In this document: positions 7,216 to 15,824 of the stretch, piece after piece
Layout: each line of letters starts with the position of its first letter
How positions within the stretch are numbered: the stretch's first letter is position 1
Assembly (NCBI GenBank): GCA_910575695.1
Contig: CAJTGJ010000034.1
Coordinates: 1-36,954 of the forward strand
Reading direction: 5' to 3'
From: Oscillospiraceae bacterium
GTDB lineage: Bacteria; Bacillota; Clostridia; Oscillospirales; Oscillospiraceae
Length of the DNA: 36,954 nucleotides
The notes under the pieces: model-generated
The model's input: the letters and a program-made list of their open reading frames with translations, nothing else
The model's database searches: none
What the model was told of the DNA's origin: nothing
Translations under genes and position numbers: made by a program

Positions 7216-8622
7216 ATGACGACCAACTACGACGTGATGATTCTGGGCACCGGCGAGGCGGGCATCTACGCCGCCTATGAGCTGGCGCTGAAATGCCCCT
7301 CCGCCAGGGTGCTGGTGGTGGACCAGGGGGCGGACATCTACCGCCGCAGCTGTCCCATCGTAGCGGGCAAAACCCGCTCGTGCGTCCAGTGCAGGGTATG
7401 CGGCACCATGTGCGGCTTCGGCGGCGCGGGGGCCTTTTCCGACGGGAAATTTAACTTTACCACCGCCTTCGGCGGCTGGCTTACCGACTTCCTGGACCAG
7501 CGGGAGGTCATGGAGCTCATCGATTATGTGGACGCCCTGAACGTGCGCCACGGCGCCACCACCGAGGCCTACTCCACCGCCACCCCCGAGGCAAAGGCCC
7601 TGGAGCGGGAGGCGCTGAAGTACGACCTGCACCTGCTCCAGGCCCGGTGCAAGCACCTGGGCACGGAAAACAACCTGAACATCCTCACCAGCATTTACGA
7701 GGCCATCCGGGACAAGCACACTTTCAAATTTGATACCGCCATCACCTCCATCGAGGCCAGGGACGGGGCGTACACCCTGGTTTCCGAGGGCGGGGAGCGC
7801 TTCACCGCCCCCTGTCTCATCGCGGGGCCGGGCCGCTCCGGGGCAGAGTGGTTCGCCAACCAGTGCAAGGCCCTGGGGCTGGAGGTGCTGAACAACCAGG
7901 TGGACATCGGCGTGCGGGTGGAGGTGCCCGCCACCGTGTTCGAGCACATCACCGGCGTGGTGTACGAATCCAAGCTGGTGTACCGCACCAAGCAGTACGG
8001 CGACCAGGTGCGCACCTTCTGCATGAACCCCTACGGCCATGTGGTGGCGGAGAACGTGGAGGGCATCAACACGGTGAACGGCCACTCCTACTCCGACCCC
8101 GCCCTGCGCTCGGAGAACACCAACTTCGCCCTGCTGGTGTCCAACCGCTTCACCTCCCCCTTCAACGAGCCTTACCGCTACGGCAAGCACATCGCGTCTC
8201 TGTCCAATATGCTGGCGGGGGGTGTGCTGGTGCAGCGCTTCGGGGACCTGGCGGCGGGCATCCGCACCAACGAGCACCGGCTGGGCCACTCCTTCGTCCG
8301 GCCCACCCTGACGGCGGCGGTGCCGGGGGATTTGTCCCTGGCCCTGCCCAAGCGGCAGCTGGACGACATCATCGAGATGATTTACGCCCTGGACAAGCTG
8401 GCCCCGGGCACCGCCAACTACGACACCCTGCTCTACGGCGCGGAGGTCAAATTCTACTCCGCCCGCATCAAGCTGTCCCATGAGCTGGAGACCGCCCTGC
8501 CCGGCTTCTTCGCCGTAGGGGACGGCGCGGGGGTCACCCGTGGCCTGGCCCAGGCGGGGGCGTCCGGGGTGAAGGCCGCCCGGGTGGCGGCGGCGCGGCT
8601 TAACGGGGGTCTCGGGCAATGA
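7216..8622 (+). CDS. FAD-dependent oxidoreductase (COG2509-like)
   Basis: A 468-residue flavoprotein. The N-terminal Rossmann motif is GTGEAG (11-16), followed by the acidic strand end VLVVDQG (32-38). A cysteine-rich stretch C46...C56-x2-C59-x2-C62-x3-C66 leads into GFGGAGAFSDGKFN (67-80), the conserved core of the uncharacterised 'FAD-dependent dehydrogenase' group, and could hold an iron-sulfur cluster. The C-terminal GDGAGVTRGLAQAGASG is the second FAD-binding motif. The substrate is unknown. The start at 7216 follows GAGGAG; in-frame sequence upstream overlaps the promoter. The stop codon overlaps the next start (ATGA), so the two proteins are translationally coupled and may exchange electrons. 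Confidence 0.85.
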   Translation: MTTNYDVMILGTGEAGIYAAYELALKCPSARVLVVDQGADIYRRSCPIVAGKTRSCVQCRVCGTMCGFGGAGAFSDGKFNFTTAFGGWLTDFLDQREVMELIDYVDALNVRHGATTEAYSTATPEAKALEREALKYDLHLLQARCKHLGTENNLNILTSIYEAIRDKHTFKFDTAITSIEARDGAYTLVSEGGERFTAPCLIAGPGRSGAEWFANQCKALGLEVLNNQVDIGVRVEVPATVFEHITGVVYESKLVYRTKQYGDQVRTFCMNPYGHVVAENVEGINTVNGHSYSDPALRSENTNFALLVSNRFTSPFNEPYRYGKHIASLSNMLAGGVLVQRFGDLAAGIRTNEHRLGHSFVRPTLTAAVPGDLSLALPKRQLDDIIEMIYALDKLAPGTANYDTLLYGAEVKFYSARIKLSHELETALPGFFAVGDGAGVTRGLAQAGASGVKAARVAAARLNGGLGQ

Positions 8623-9191
8623 ACGTATTGTTGGTGAATTGCAGTCCTGTCCGGACTGGCGCGACCGCGGAAATCATAAAAATGGTACAGGCATTTTTGG
8701 CCGGGGAGCCTGATATCAGAAGCGTCTGTATTGACGATTACGAGATCCGGTTTTGCAAAGGGTGCAGGAGCTGCCATCAGACAGCGGAATGCGTCCAGCA
8801 GGATGATACCACCAAGCTCCTCGGGCAGTACGCATGGGCCGATCTCATCATCTCTGTCTCCCCTTCCTATTGGGCGGATATCCCCGGACAGTTTAAAGCG
8901 TTTATCGACCGGTGCACACCCTGGTGTAATACCCATGAGCCCCACGCCGTGATTGGCAGCGGCAAAAAGGGGTATTCCATCGCGTTGCGTACAGGCCCGA
9001 ACATCAAAGAATGCAGCCGGATTATCGAAAGCATTGAGCACTTTTACGGTCATCTGGATATTACGCCCAGCGGAAGCCTGGGGCTGTGCTCCATTGAGTA
9101 CAAGGAAGCGCTGAAAGATAGAACAGATGAAATAAAGGAATTCTGTGCCCGAATTTCCAGAGAAAACGGGCTGCGCGAAAGGGACGGTTAA
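8619..9191 (+). CDS. Flavodoxin-fold NAD(P)H/FMN oxidoreductase, iron-sulfur flavoprotein-like
   Basis: A 190-residue protein of the NADPH-dependent FMN reductase/iron-sulfur flavoprotein superfamily. VLLVNCSPVRTGATAEII (3-20) is the FMN phosphate-binding loop. C46-x2-C49-x2-C52-x5-C58 followed by QQDD matches the compact cluster-binding motif of iron-sulfur flavoproteins. SPSYWADIPGQFKAFIDR is the second FMN segment. It overlaps the upstream FAD oxidoreductase by 4 nt, which suggests a shared redox task. Its GC is lower and its codon use less biased than the neighbour's, a mild sign that it was acquired separately. Confidence 0.82.
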   Translation: MNVLLVNCSPVRTGATAEIIKMVQAFLAGEPDIRSVCIDDYEIRFCKGCRSCHQTAECVQQDDTTKLLGQYAWADLIISVSPSYWADIPGQFKAFIDRCTPWCNTHEPHAVIGSGKKGYSIALRTGPNIKECSRIIESIEHFYGHLDITPSGSLGLCSIEYKEALKDRTDEIKEFCARISRENGLRERDG

Positions 9192-9330
9192 CCAATATCA
9201 ACCGGCGCCAGGCTTACTTTGCGGGGCAGACAGGGAAAAAATAATTTATTTGTCCAGTTTTTCACCCCCAAAAAGTGACAAAATCCGACCTTCTTCCCCA
9301 AGGCCCCCCGGCGCAAACCCCCACCGTTCC

Positions 9331-9385
9331 ACAGTTTTCAACAGCTTCCACACAGTTTTCAACAATTTCCACACAGCTTGAACAG
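9331..9385 (+). repeat. 21-bp tandem repeat upstream of miaB
   Basis: Two units of 21 bp (9331-9351 and 9352-9372), each beginning ACAGTTTTCAACA and ending TTCCAC, differ at two positions. They are followed by a partial third unit (9373-9385, ACAGCTTGAACAG). TTCCACA occurs at 9327, 9346 and 9367. The motif resembles AT-rich DnaA-box surroundings but does not match the 9-mer TTATCCACA. It lies in the 250-bp gap between the flavoprotein and miaB. Confidence 0.65.
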
Positions 9386-9455
9386 GTGACATAACGCGTG
9401 TCAAGCAAAAGTTTCCCGGCTTATCCAACAAACTTTTCCTATGGAGGAATCCCCC

Positions 9456-10868
9456 TTGAAACGAACCACACCCGTTATCCCCGCTGAGGATATCCAGCGG
9501 CAGAAGGAATACTGCGCGGAGCTGCGCTCACTCAACGCCCAGCGGCCCGCGCCCCCTCGCGCCTATGTGGACACCTACGGCTGCCAGCAGAACGAGGCCG
9601 ACTCCGAGCTGCTGCGGGGTATGCTGTGCAGCATGGGCTATGAAATCGCCGACACCGACCAGGGCGCGGACGTCATCGTCATCAACACCTGCGCCATCCG
9701 GGAGCACGCCGAGCAGCGGGTGTTCGGCAACGTGGGCGCCCTGGTCCACGGCAAGCGCAAAAACCCCGATCAAATCATCTGCCTGTGCGGCTGCATGGCC
9801 CAGGAGCCCCACGTGGCGGAGCGCCTGCGCCAGTCCTACCGCCACGTGGACCTGGTATTCGGCCCCCAGCAGCTGTGGCGGTTCCCGGAATTTCTCCGCC
9901 GGGTGTGCCTGCGCCGGGGCCGGGTGTTTGAGACACAGCCCGACGACGGGGCCATCGCCGAGGGCCTGCCCGTGCGCCGCTCGGGGAAGCTGAAGGCCTG
10001 GGTGTCCATCATGTACGGCTGCAACAATTTCTGCTCCTACTGCATCGTGCCCTACACCCGGGGCCGGGAGCGCAGCCGGGAGCCGGAGGTCATCCTCAAT
10101 GAGATCCGGGAGCTGGCGGAGCAGGGGTACAAGGACATCACCCTGCTGGGCCAGAACGTGAACTCCTACGGCAAGGACCTAGAGGGGGACATGGATTTCC
10201 CCGCCCTGCTGGAGCGCGCCGCCGCCATCCCCGGCGAATTTCTCCTGCGCTTCATGACCTCCCACCCCAAGGACGCCACCGAAAAACTGTTTGACGTGAT
10301 GGCGAAATGTGATAAGGTTGCCCCGGTGATCCACCTGCCCTTCCAGTCGGGGAATACCCGGGTGCTCACCGCCATGAACCGCCGCTACACCCGGGAACAG
10401 TACCTGGACAAGGTGAAGGCCCTGCGGGAGCGCGTCCCTGGCGTGGTGCTCACCAGCGACGTGATCGTGGGCTTCCCCGGGGAGACCACCCCTGAGTTTG
10501 AGGACACCCTGTCCCTGATTGAGGAGGTGCGCTTTGACGCGCTGTTCACCTTCCTCTACTCCCCCCGGAAGGGCACCCCCGCCGCCGGAATGGACGACCC
10601 CATGTCCAAGGCGGAGAAATCCGCCAATTTCGACCGCCTGCTGAAGGTGCAGGACCGCATTTCTCTGGAGAAGCACCGGGCCTACATCGGCGCCGTCCAG
10701 CGCTGCCTTATCGACGGACAGAGCAGTGACCCCCGGAACAGCCTCACCGCCCGGACGGCGGGGGGCCGCCTGGTCCACCTCAGCGGAGACCCCGCCCTGG
10801 CGGGACGGTACGCCGATATCAAGATCGTGGACTGCTCCACCTGGGCGCTGTTTGGAGAGCTGGTATGA
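9456..10868 (+). CDS. miaB: tRNA-2-methylthio-N6-dimethylallyladenosine synthase
   Basis: Radical-SAM methylthiotransferase that adds the 2-methylthio group to i6A37 of tRNAs reading UNN codons. The N-terminal UPF0004 domain carries three cluster cysteines (TYGCQQNEAD, NTCAIREHAEQRV, CGCMAQEP). The radical-SAM motif GCNNFCSYCIVPYTRGRERS gives C-x3-C-x2-C. A C-terminal TRAM domain ends the protein. I prefer the TTG at 9456 because GGAGG (9443-9447) lies 8 nt before it. An in-frame ATG at 9441 would add five residues but itself overlaps that binding site and has none of its own. The stop overlaps the next start. Confidence 0.93.
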   Translation: MKRTTPVIPAEDIQRQKEYCAELRSLNAQRPAPPRAYVDTYGCQQNEADSELLRGMLCSMGYEIADTDQGADVIVINTCAIREHAEQRVFGNVGALVHGKRKNPDQIICLCGCMAQEPHVAERLRQSYRHVDLVFGPQQLWRFPEFLRRVCLRRGRVFETQPDDGAIAEGLPVRRSGKLKAWVSIMYGCNNFCSYCIVPYTRGRERSREPEVILNEIRELAEQGYKDITLLGQNVNSYGKDLEGDMDFPALLERAAAIPGEFLLRFMTSHPKDATEKLFDVMAKCDKVAPVIHLPFQSGNTRVLTAMNRRYTREQYLDKVKALRERVPGVVLTSDVIVGFPGETTPEFEDTLSLIEEVRFDALFTFLYSPRKGTPAAGMDDPMSKAEKSANFDRLLKVQDRISLEKHRAYIGAVQRCLIDGQSSDPRNSLTARTAGGRLVHLSGDPALAGRYADIKIVDCSTWALFGELV

Positions 10869-11377
10869 ACAATATGACCCGACGCGACATCATCATCAAA
10901 TGGATCGCCTATCTGATCGCCCTGGGGCTGGCGGCGGTGGTGAACTTCTACGTCCTGGGCCCCCTGCCCATCCCTCTGCCCCTGATGCTGCCCGTGCTGG
11001 CGGTGGCGGGAGGGACGCTGGAGGGCCCCCGCTTCGGCGCCCTCTACGGCATCCTGTGCGGCGCGGTGCAGTCCGGCCTGGGCAACCAGAACGCGGGCTG
11101 TATCGCCGCGCTGGCCCTGTTCGGCTGGGCGGCGGGGCTGACCACCCAGTACGCCCTGCGCCGGGACGTGTGGGGCCACCTGATCTGCTCCCTGGCGGCG
11201 CTGGTCCTCTGGGACGGCTGGGCGGTGGGCATCCGCTATCTGCGGCACGTGGCCCCGCTGGAAATCCTTCTCCGGGTGGCCGTGCCCGAGCTGCTTTGCT
11301 CCCTTGCGTTCATCCTGCCCGTATACTGGGCGGGCCGTTTCTGCTGTATCCACTATGGGAGGATCTATCATGAATAA
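10865..11377 (+). CDS. MreD-like membrane protein
   Basis: A 170-residue integral membrane protein with about five hydrophobic segments (about 12-33, 38-53, 58-75, 81-100, 107-123, 138-160). Length, topology and position directly before a class B PBP gene fit MreD, the membrane part of the rod-shape complex. The sequence itself is weakly conserved, and mreB and mreC are absent from the window. It overlaps miaB by 4 nt and PBP2 by 8 nt, so the three are probably cotranscribed and coupled. Confidence 0.6.
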   Translation: MNNMTRRDIIIKWIAYLIALGLAAVVNFYVLGPLPIPLPLMLPVLAVAGGTLEGPRFGALYGILCGAVQSGLGNQNAGCIAALALFGWAAGLTTQYALRRDVWGHLICSLAALVLWDGWAVGIRYLRHVAPLEILLRVAVPELLCSLAFILPVYWAGRFCCIHYGRIYHE

Positions 11378-13493
11378 CCCCTTTGACCACACCCACATCC
11401 AGGAGGAAAAGGCGGAGCGGGAGGCCAGCCGCCTCAAGCGGCGCACCCAGCTGATTATCGCCTTTTTCTGCGCCATGCTGGGCCTGTTCATGGCGGTGCT
11501 CTATCAGGTCCAGATCGTCAACGGCGAGAGCTACCTGAACAGCACCAACACACACACCACCGCCACCCAGCAGGTGGACAGCATCCGGGGGGAAATTCTG
11601 GACCGGTACGGCCGGGTGCTGGTCACCAACGAGATCACCTACAACGTGGAGCTGGACTGGGAAGCCATGGGTTCCGGCCGCATCGACACGCTCACCCGCC
11701 TCCTGGAGATCTCCCGGGAGGAGGGGGTGGAGTGGAACGACTCCCTGCCCATCTCCCAGACCGCCCCCTGGGGCTATACCACCGCCACCCCCCTCTATTA
11801 CCAGAACACCAACGAAGAGGGGGAGACCACCCCCCGGCTCACCGCCCTGGGCGCGCTGGCGGAGGAGTGCGGCTGGGTCAAGGACGCCAAAAAGGACACC
11901 GTAGCCGCCTCCGGCCTGTTTGCCGCCATGTGTGAGGACTTTGGCCTCATCGAAAAGGGCGAGACCCCGGACCAGGCGGACCGGGCGCTGGCCGGGGTGC
12001 TGTACGAGCTGTACCTGCGGGTGTACGAGGTGAGCAACACCGCCTGCGTCTTTGCCAAGGAGGTGGACATCACCTTTATCACCAAGGTGAAAGAATCCGG
12101 CCTGGACGGCGTGTCCATCGTCACCGCCGCCGACCGCCGGTATGAGACCCACTACGCCGCCCATGTGCTGGGCTACACCGGGGCCATTACCCCGGAGGCC
12201 AGCGAGCATTACAAGGAGCTGAACTACCCCATGGACGCCACCGTGGGGGTGGCCGGGGTGGAGCTGGCCTTTGAGGAGCGCCTCCACGGAGCCAGCGGCA
12301 CCCGGCTCATGGAGCTGGACGAAGCGGGCAACATCATCAGCCAGGAGTGGCAGCCGGAGCCGAAGCCGGGGGAAAACGTGGTGCTCACCCTGGACATTGC
12401 CCTCCAATCCACGGTGGAGGATATCCTGGCCCAGTACGTGGAGCGGCGGCCCGAGGAGGACCGCAAGCCCATGGCGGCGGCGGTGGTGGACATGACCGGC
12501 GGTGTGCTGTCCCTGGCCTCCTACCCCAGCTATGACATGACCACCTTCTGGGACGACTACGAGACGCTGGCAAACGATACCAAAAACAGGCCCCTGACAA
12601 ACCGGGCCACCCAGGGACGGTATGCCCCCGGCTCCACCTTCAAGATGCTCACATCCATCGCCGCGCTGGACACCGGGACCATCACCGTGGGCGAAACGAT
12701 CCCGTGCACCGGCAGGTACACCTTTTATTCCGACGCCATCTCCCAGCCCTTCTGCTGGCTCCGCTCCGGGCACGGCCCGGACAACGTGACCAAGGCCATC
12801 ACCGATTCCTGCGACGTGTTTTTCTATGATGCGGGCCGCCGCACCACCATCGCCAAAATCGACGAATACGCCAAGAAGTTTGGCCTGGGCGAGTACACCG
12901 GCATCGAGATCCCGGAGGCCAAGGGCCATGTAGCCGGGCCGGAGACCTCCGCCATGTATGACCAGCCGTGGTATGACGGCAACACCATGTATGCCGCCAT
13001 CGGCCAGGGGATGAACGAGTTCACCCCCCTCCAGCTTGCCAACTACGTGGCCACCCTGGTGAACGGCGGGAAGAACTACCAGTGCCATCTGCTCAAGGAG
13101 TACAAGTCCAGCGACTACAGCACCGTCACCGAGGTGTTCGAGCCCAAGCTGATGAACTCCATCGACATCCAGCCCGAGCATCTGGCGGCGGTGAAGCAGG
13201 GAATGTACGACCTGTCCAAGACCGCCGGCATGGCCAAGTTCTTCGACTCCCTGCCGGTGGAGGTGGGGTGTAAGACGGGTACCGCCGAGACCCAGTCCAA
13301 GGCCGCGTCCACCAACGTCCTGTTTGTGTGCTTCGCCCCCTATGACGACCCCCAGGTGGCCCTGTGCATCGTGGCGGAGGGCAGCGACGACAGCACCGCC
13401 CTGGGCGAGGTGGCGGCGGGCATCCTGGCCCAGTATTTCTCCACCGGGAGCTCACTGAGCACCGTGTCCGGGGAAAATACCCTGCTCCGGTAA
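11370..13493 (+). CDS. mrdA: Penicillin-binding protein 2 (class B transpeptidase)
   Basis: A 707-residue DD-transpeptidase of lateral-wall synthesis. Residues 25-47 are the single membrane anchor. About 60-330 is the PBP dimer/pedestal domain (with RGEILDRYGRVL near 70), and 360-695 is the transpeptidase. Catalytic S422-T-F-K425 sits in APGSTFKM; the second motif is S480-C-D482 (the S-x-D form also known from E. coli PBP2); the third is K635-T-G637. ATG at 11370 is preceded by GGAGG. Partner of the MreD-like protein just upstream. Confidence 0.92.
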   Translation: MNNPFDHTHIQEEKAEREASRLKRRTQLIIAFFCAMLGLFMAVLYQVQIVNGESYLNSTNTHTTATQQVDSIRGEILDRYGRVLVTNEITYNVELDWEAMGSGRIDTLTRLLEISREEGVEWNDSLPISQTAPWGYTTATPLYYQNTNEEGETTPRLTALGALAEECGWVKDAKKDTVAASGLFAAMCEDFGLIEKGETPDQADRALAGVLYELYLRVYEVSNTACVFAKEVDITFITKVKESGLDGVSIVTAADRRYETHYAAHVLGYTGAITPEASEHYKELNYPMDATVGVAGVELAFEERLHGASGTRLMELDEAGNIISQEWQPEPKPGENVVLTLDIALQSTVEDILAQYVERRPEEDRKPMAAAVVDMTGGVLSLASYPSYDMTTFWDDYETLANDTKNRPLTNRATQGRYAPGSTFKMLTSIAALDTGTITVGETIPCTGRYTFYSDAISQPFCWLRSGHGPDNVTKAITDSCDVFFYDAGRRTTIAKIDEYAKKFGLGEYTGIEIPEAKGHVAGPETSAMYDQPWYDGNTMYAAIGQGMNEFTPLQLANYVATLVNGGKNYQCHLLKEYKSSDYSTVTEVFEPKLMNSIDIQPEHLAAVKQGMYDLSKTAGMAKFFDSLPVEVGCKTGTAETQSKAASTNVLFVCFAPYDDPQVALCIVAEGSDDSTALGEVAAGILAQYFSTGSSLSTVSGENTLLR

Positions 13494-13505
13494 ACAAGGC
13501 ACAAA

Positions 13506-13540
13506 AACCCCCGGCTCCGCTGCTGCGGAGCCGGGGGTTT
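13506..13540. terminator. Terminator between PBP2 and the ABC exporter genes
   Basis: A perfect 15-bp stem AACCCCCGGCTCCGC (13506-13520) with 13525-13539 and loop TGCT. On both strands the stem is flanked by short T tracts, so it can serve both convergent genes. Confidence 0.8.
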
Positions 13541-13613
13541 GCGCAGGGGAGGGGCTTGCCCCCCCGCAGCAAATGCTCGTTATTTCCCGAGCGGGGCAGG
13601 CCGATCTGCCATC

Positions 13614-15824
13614 CTAGTCCAATTCAAACTGCCCGGTATAGAGCTGGTAATACCGGCCCTTTTCCTCCATGAGCTGGGCATGGCTGCCCTTCTCCATGAT
13701 CTCGCCGTGCTCGATGACCACGATGCAGTCGGCGTTGCGCACGGTGGACAGCCGGTGGGCGATGACAAACACGGTGCGCCCCTCCATCAGAGCGTCCATG
13801 CCCTTGGAGATATACTGCTCCGTACGGGTGTCGATGGAGGAGGTGGCCTCGTCCAGCACCATGATGGGCGGGTCCTTGACGGCGGCCCGGGCGATGGCCA
13901 AAAGCTGCCGCTGGCCCTGGGACAGGTTGGCCCCGTCCCCGGTGATCATGGTGCCGTAGCCCTCCGGCAGGCGGCGGATGAAGCCGTCGGCGTTGGCGGT
14001 CCTGGCGGCGGCGATACACTCCCCGTCGGTGGCGTCCAGCCGCCCGTAGCGGATGTTGTCCATCACCGTGCCGGTGAACAGGTGGGTATCCTGCAAAACG
14101 CAGCCCTGGCTCAGCCGCAGGGAATCCTTTTCGATGTCCTTCACGTCGATGCCGTCGCAGGTGATGGTTCCGCCCTGGATCTCATAGAAGCGGTTGATCA
14201 GGTTGGTGATGGTGGTCTTGCCCGCCCCGGTGGAGCCCACAAAGGCGATCTTCTGACCCGGGTTGGCGTAGACGCTGACGTCCTTCAGGATGCGCTTGCC
14301 CTCCACGTAGGAAAAGTCCACATGGTTCAGCCGCACCGCGCCCCGAAGCTCGTTGTAGCAGCAGTCCTCGCCGGGGACATTGCGCACCGCCCCCCGGATC
14401 ATGTGCAGGCCCATCTCCCCGCCGGGTCCGGAGTACTTCCAGGCCCAGCCGTGGGAGGCCATTTCCGCGTTGGTGATGGGCCGGAGGGAGCCGTCCGCCT
14501 CCACCCGCACCCACAGCCCGGTTTGGGAATCCTGTCCGGGAGGCAGCAGCTTCAGCCTCCCGTTCTCCTCGTCGGCCTGGCCCAGCTCGGACAGCGCCTC
14601 GTCCGGACCCGCCAGCACCGGCACCAGCGTCAGGCCGCTGGAGCGGGGCACCTTCCAGGCCCAGGCCCGGGGACGGCCCTGGCCGCTGAACCTGGACAGG
14701 GAGCCGTTGGCGTCCTTGTCCACCGGCACCAGAGTGACCTTGCCCCGGTCCGCCTCGGGCTGGGCGTCCATCACCTGGAAGATGCGCTCCGCCCCCGCCA
14801 TGGCGGACAGCAGGGATGTCATCTGCATGGAGATCTGGTTGACGGGCTGGGTGACCTGCTGGTTGTACTTCAGGTAAGTCACCAGGGAGCCCAGGGTGAA
14901 GCCCACGTTCACCCCGGCGCTCATAGCCAGCGAGGCCCCCAGCACGGCGGTGACAGCGTAGCCGATATAGGTCAGGTTGGCGGCGATGGGCATGATGGCG
15001 GAGGAGTAGAACCCGGCCTGGCTGGCCGACTCGCGGAACTCCTCGTTGAGGGCCTGGAACTGTGCCTTGGCCTGCTCCTCGTGGTTGAAAGCCTTGACCA
15101 CCTTCATGCCCTCGATCATCTCCTGGATGTTGCCGTTCACCGCCCCCAGGGCGGCCTGCTGCTTGGCGTAATACTTCCGGCTGCGCTTGCCGAACACGGT
15201 GAATACCGCCATCACAGCGGCCAGCATCACCACCGAGGCCAAAAACAGCACAGGGGACAGGGCGATCATCATGACCACCACCCCCACAAAGGTGACCACG
15301 CTGGACAGCAGCTGCACCACCGACTGCTCCAGGGCCAGCTGCACGTTGTCCGCGTCATTGGTGAAGCGGCTCATCAGCTCGCCGTGGGTGTGGGCGTCAA
15401 AGTAGCTCAGGGGCAGCTCCTGGAGCTTGTCGAACAGCTCCTTGCGGATCCGGTTGCAGCCCTTCTGGGCCAGCTGGGCCATCAGGTTTGCCTGGACGTA
15501 GGCGCAGGCCGCCGCCAGCAGGTAGGCTCCCATGAGCCGCAGGCAGCACGCCGCCAGGCCGGGCCAGTCGGCCTGCCCCGCCGCCCAGGCGCTGGTGATG
15601 CCGTCAATAATGGGCTTTTGCAGATAGGTAGCCGCCACCCCCAGCAGGGCGGACACCACCACGCTGGCCAGCGCCGCCAGGAGCAGGACGGGACGGTTGG
15701 CGATATATTTTACGGTGCGCAGGGCGGTGCGGCGCAGCTCCTTGGGCTTGCCGTAGCCGCCCCTCGGCCCGCCGTGGGGTCCGCCGGGACCCTTGGGGCC
15801 CCGGGGCTGTCTGTTCTCACTCAT
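13614..15824 (-). CDS. ABC exporter subunit with catalytic NBD and long linker insertion
   Basis: A 736-residue half-transporter: six-helix membrane domain (about 35-340) plus nucleotide-binding domain (495-736). Walker A is G530-x5-K536 (GSTGAGKTT), Walker B ends in D658 with catalytic E659, and the H-loop is H690. The ABC signature is L634-S-Q-G-Q638 rather than LSGGQ, as expected for the half that contributes its signature to the degenerate site of a heterodimer. Residues about 360-494 are an unusual linker of about 135 residues with two W-A-W-K motifs (388-391, 460-463). The N-terminal 30 residues are Gly/Pro-rich. Overlaps the partner gene by 8 nt. Start at 15824 follows GGAGG. The substrate (drug, peptide or lipid) cannot be told. 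Confidence 0.9.
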   Translation of the reverse strand: MSENRQPRGPKGPGGPHGGPRGGYGKPKELRRTALRTVKYIANRPVLLLAALASVVVSALLGVAATYLQKPIIDGITSAWAAGQADWPGLAACCLRLMGAYLLAAACAYVQANLMAQLAQKGCNRIRKELFDKLQELPLSYFDAHTHGELMSRFTNDADNVQLALEQSVVQLLSSVVTFVGVVVMMIALSPVLFLASVVMLAAVMAVFTVFGKRSRKYYAKQQAALGAVNGNIQEMIEGMKVVKAFNHEEQAKAQFQALNEEFRESASQAGFYSSAIMPIAANLTYIGYAVTAVLGASLAMSAGVNVGFTLGSLVTYLKYNQQVTQPVNQISMQMTSLLSAMAGAERIFQVMDAQPEADRGKVTLVPVDKDANGSLSRFSGQGRPRAWAWKVPRSSGLTLVPVLAGPDEALSELGQADEENGRLKLLPPGQDSQTGLWVRVEADGSLRPITNAEMASHGWAWKYSGPGGEMGLHMIRGAVRNVPGEDCCYNELRGAVRLNHVDFSYVEGKRILKDVSVYANPGQKIAFVGSTGAGKTTITNLINRFYEIQGGTITCDGIDVKDIEKDSLRLSQGCVLQDTHLFTGTVMDNIRYGRLDATDGECIAAARTANADGFIRRLPEGYGTMITGDGANLSQGQRQLLAIARAAVKDPPIMVLDEATSSIDTRTEQYISKGMDALMEGRTVFVIAHRLSTVRNADCIVVIEHGEIMEKGSHAQLMEEKGRYYQLYTGQFELD

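Noticed and set aside
9327..9385. DnaA-box cluster or chromosomal origin
   Set aside because: TTCCACA repeats do not reach the 9-mer consensus, and neither dnaA nor dnaN is present.
9331..9385. CRISPR array
   Set aside because: Units are directly abutting 21-mers without spacers, and no cas genes are seen.
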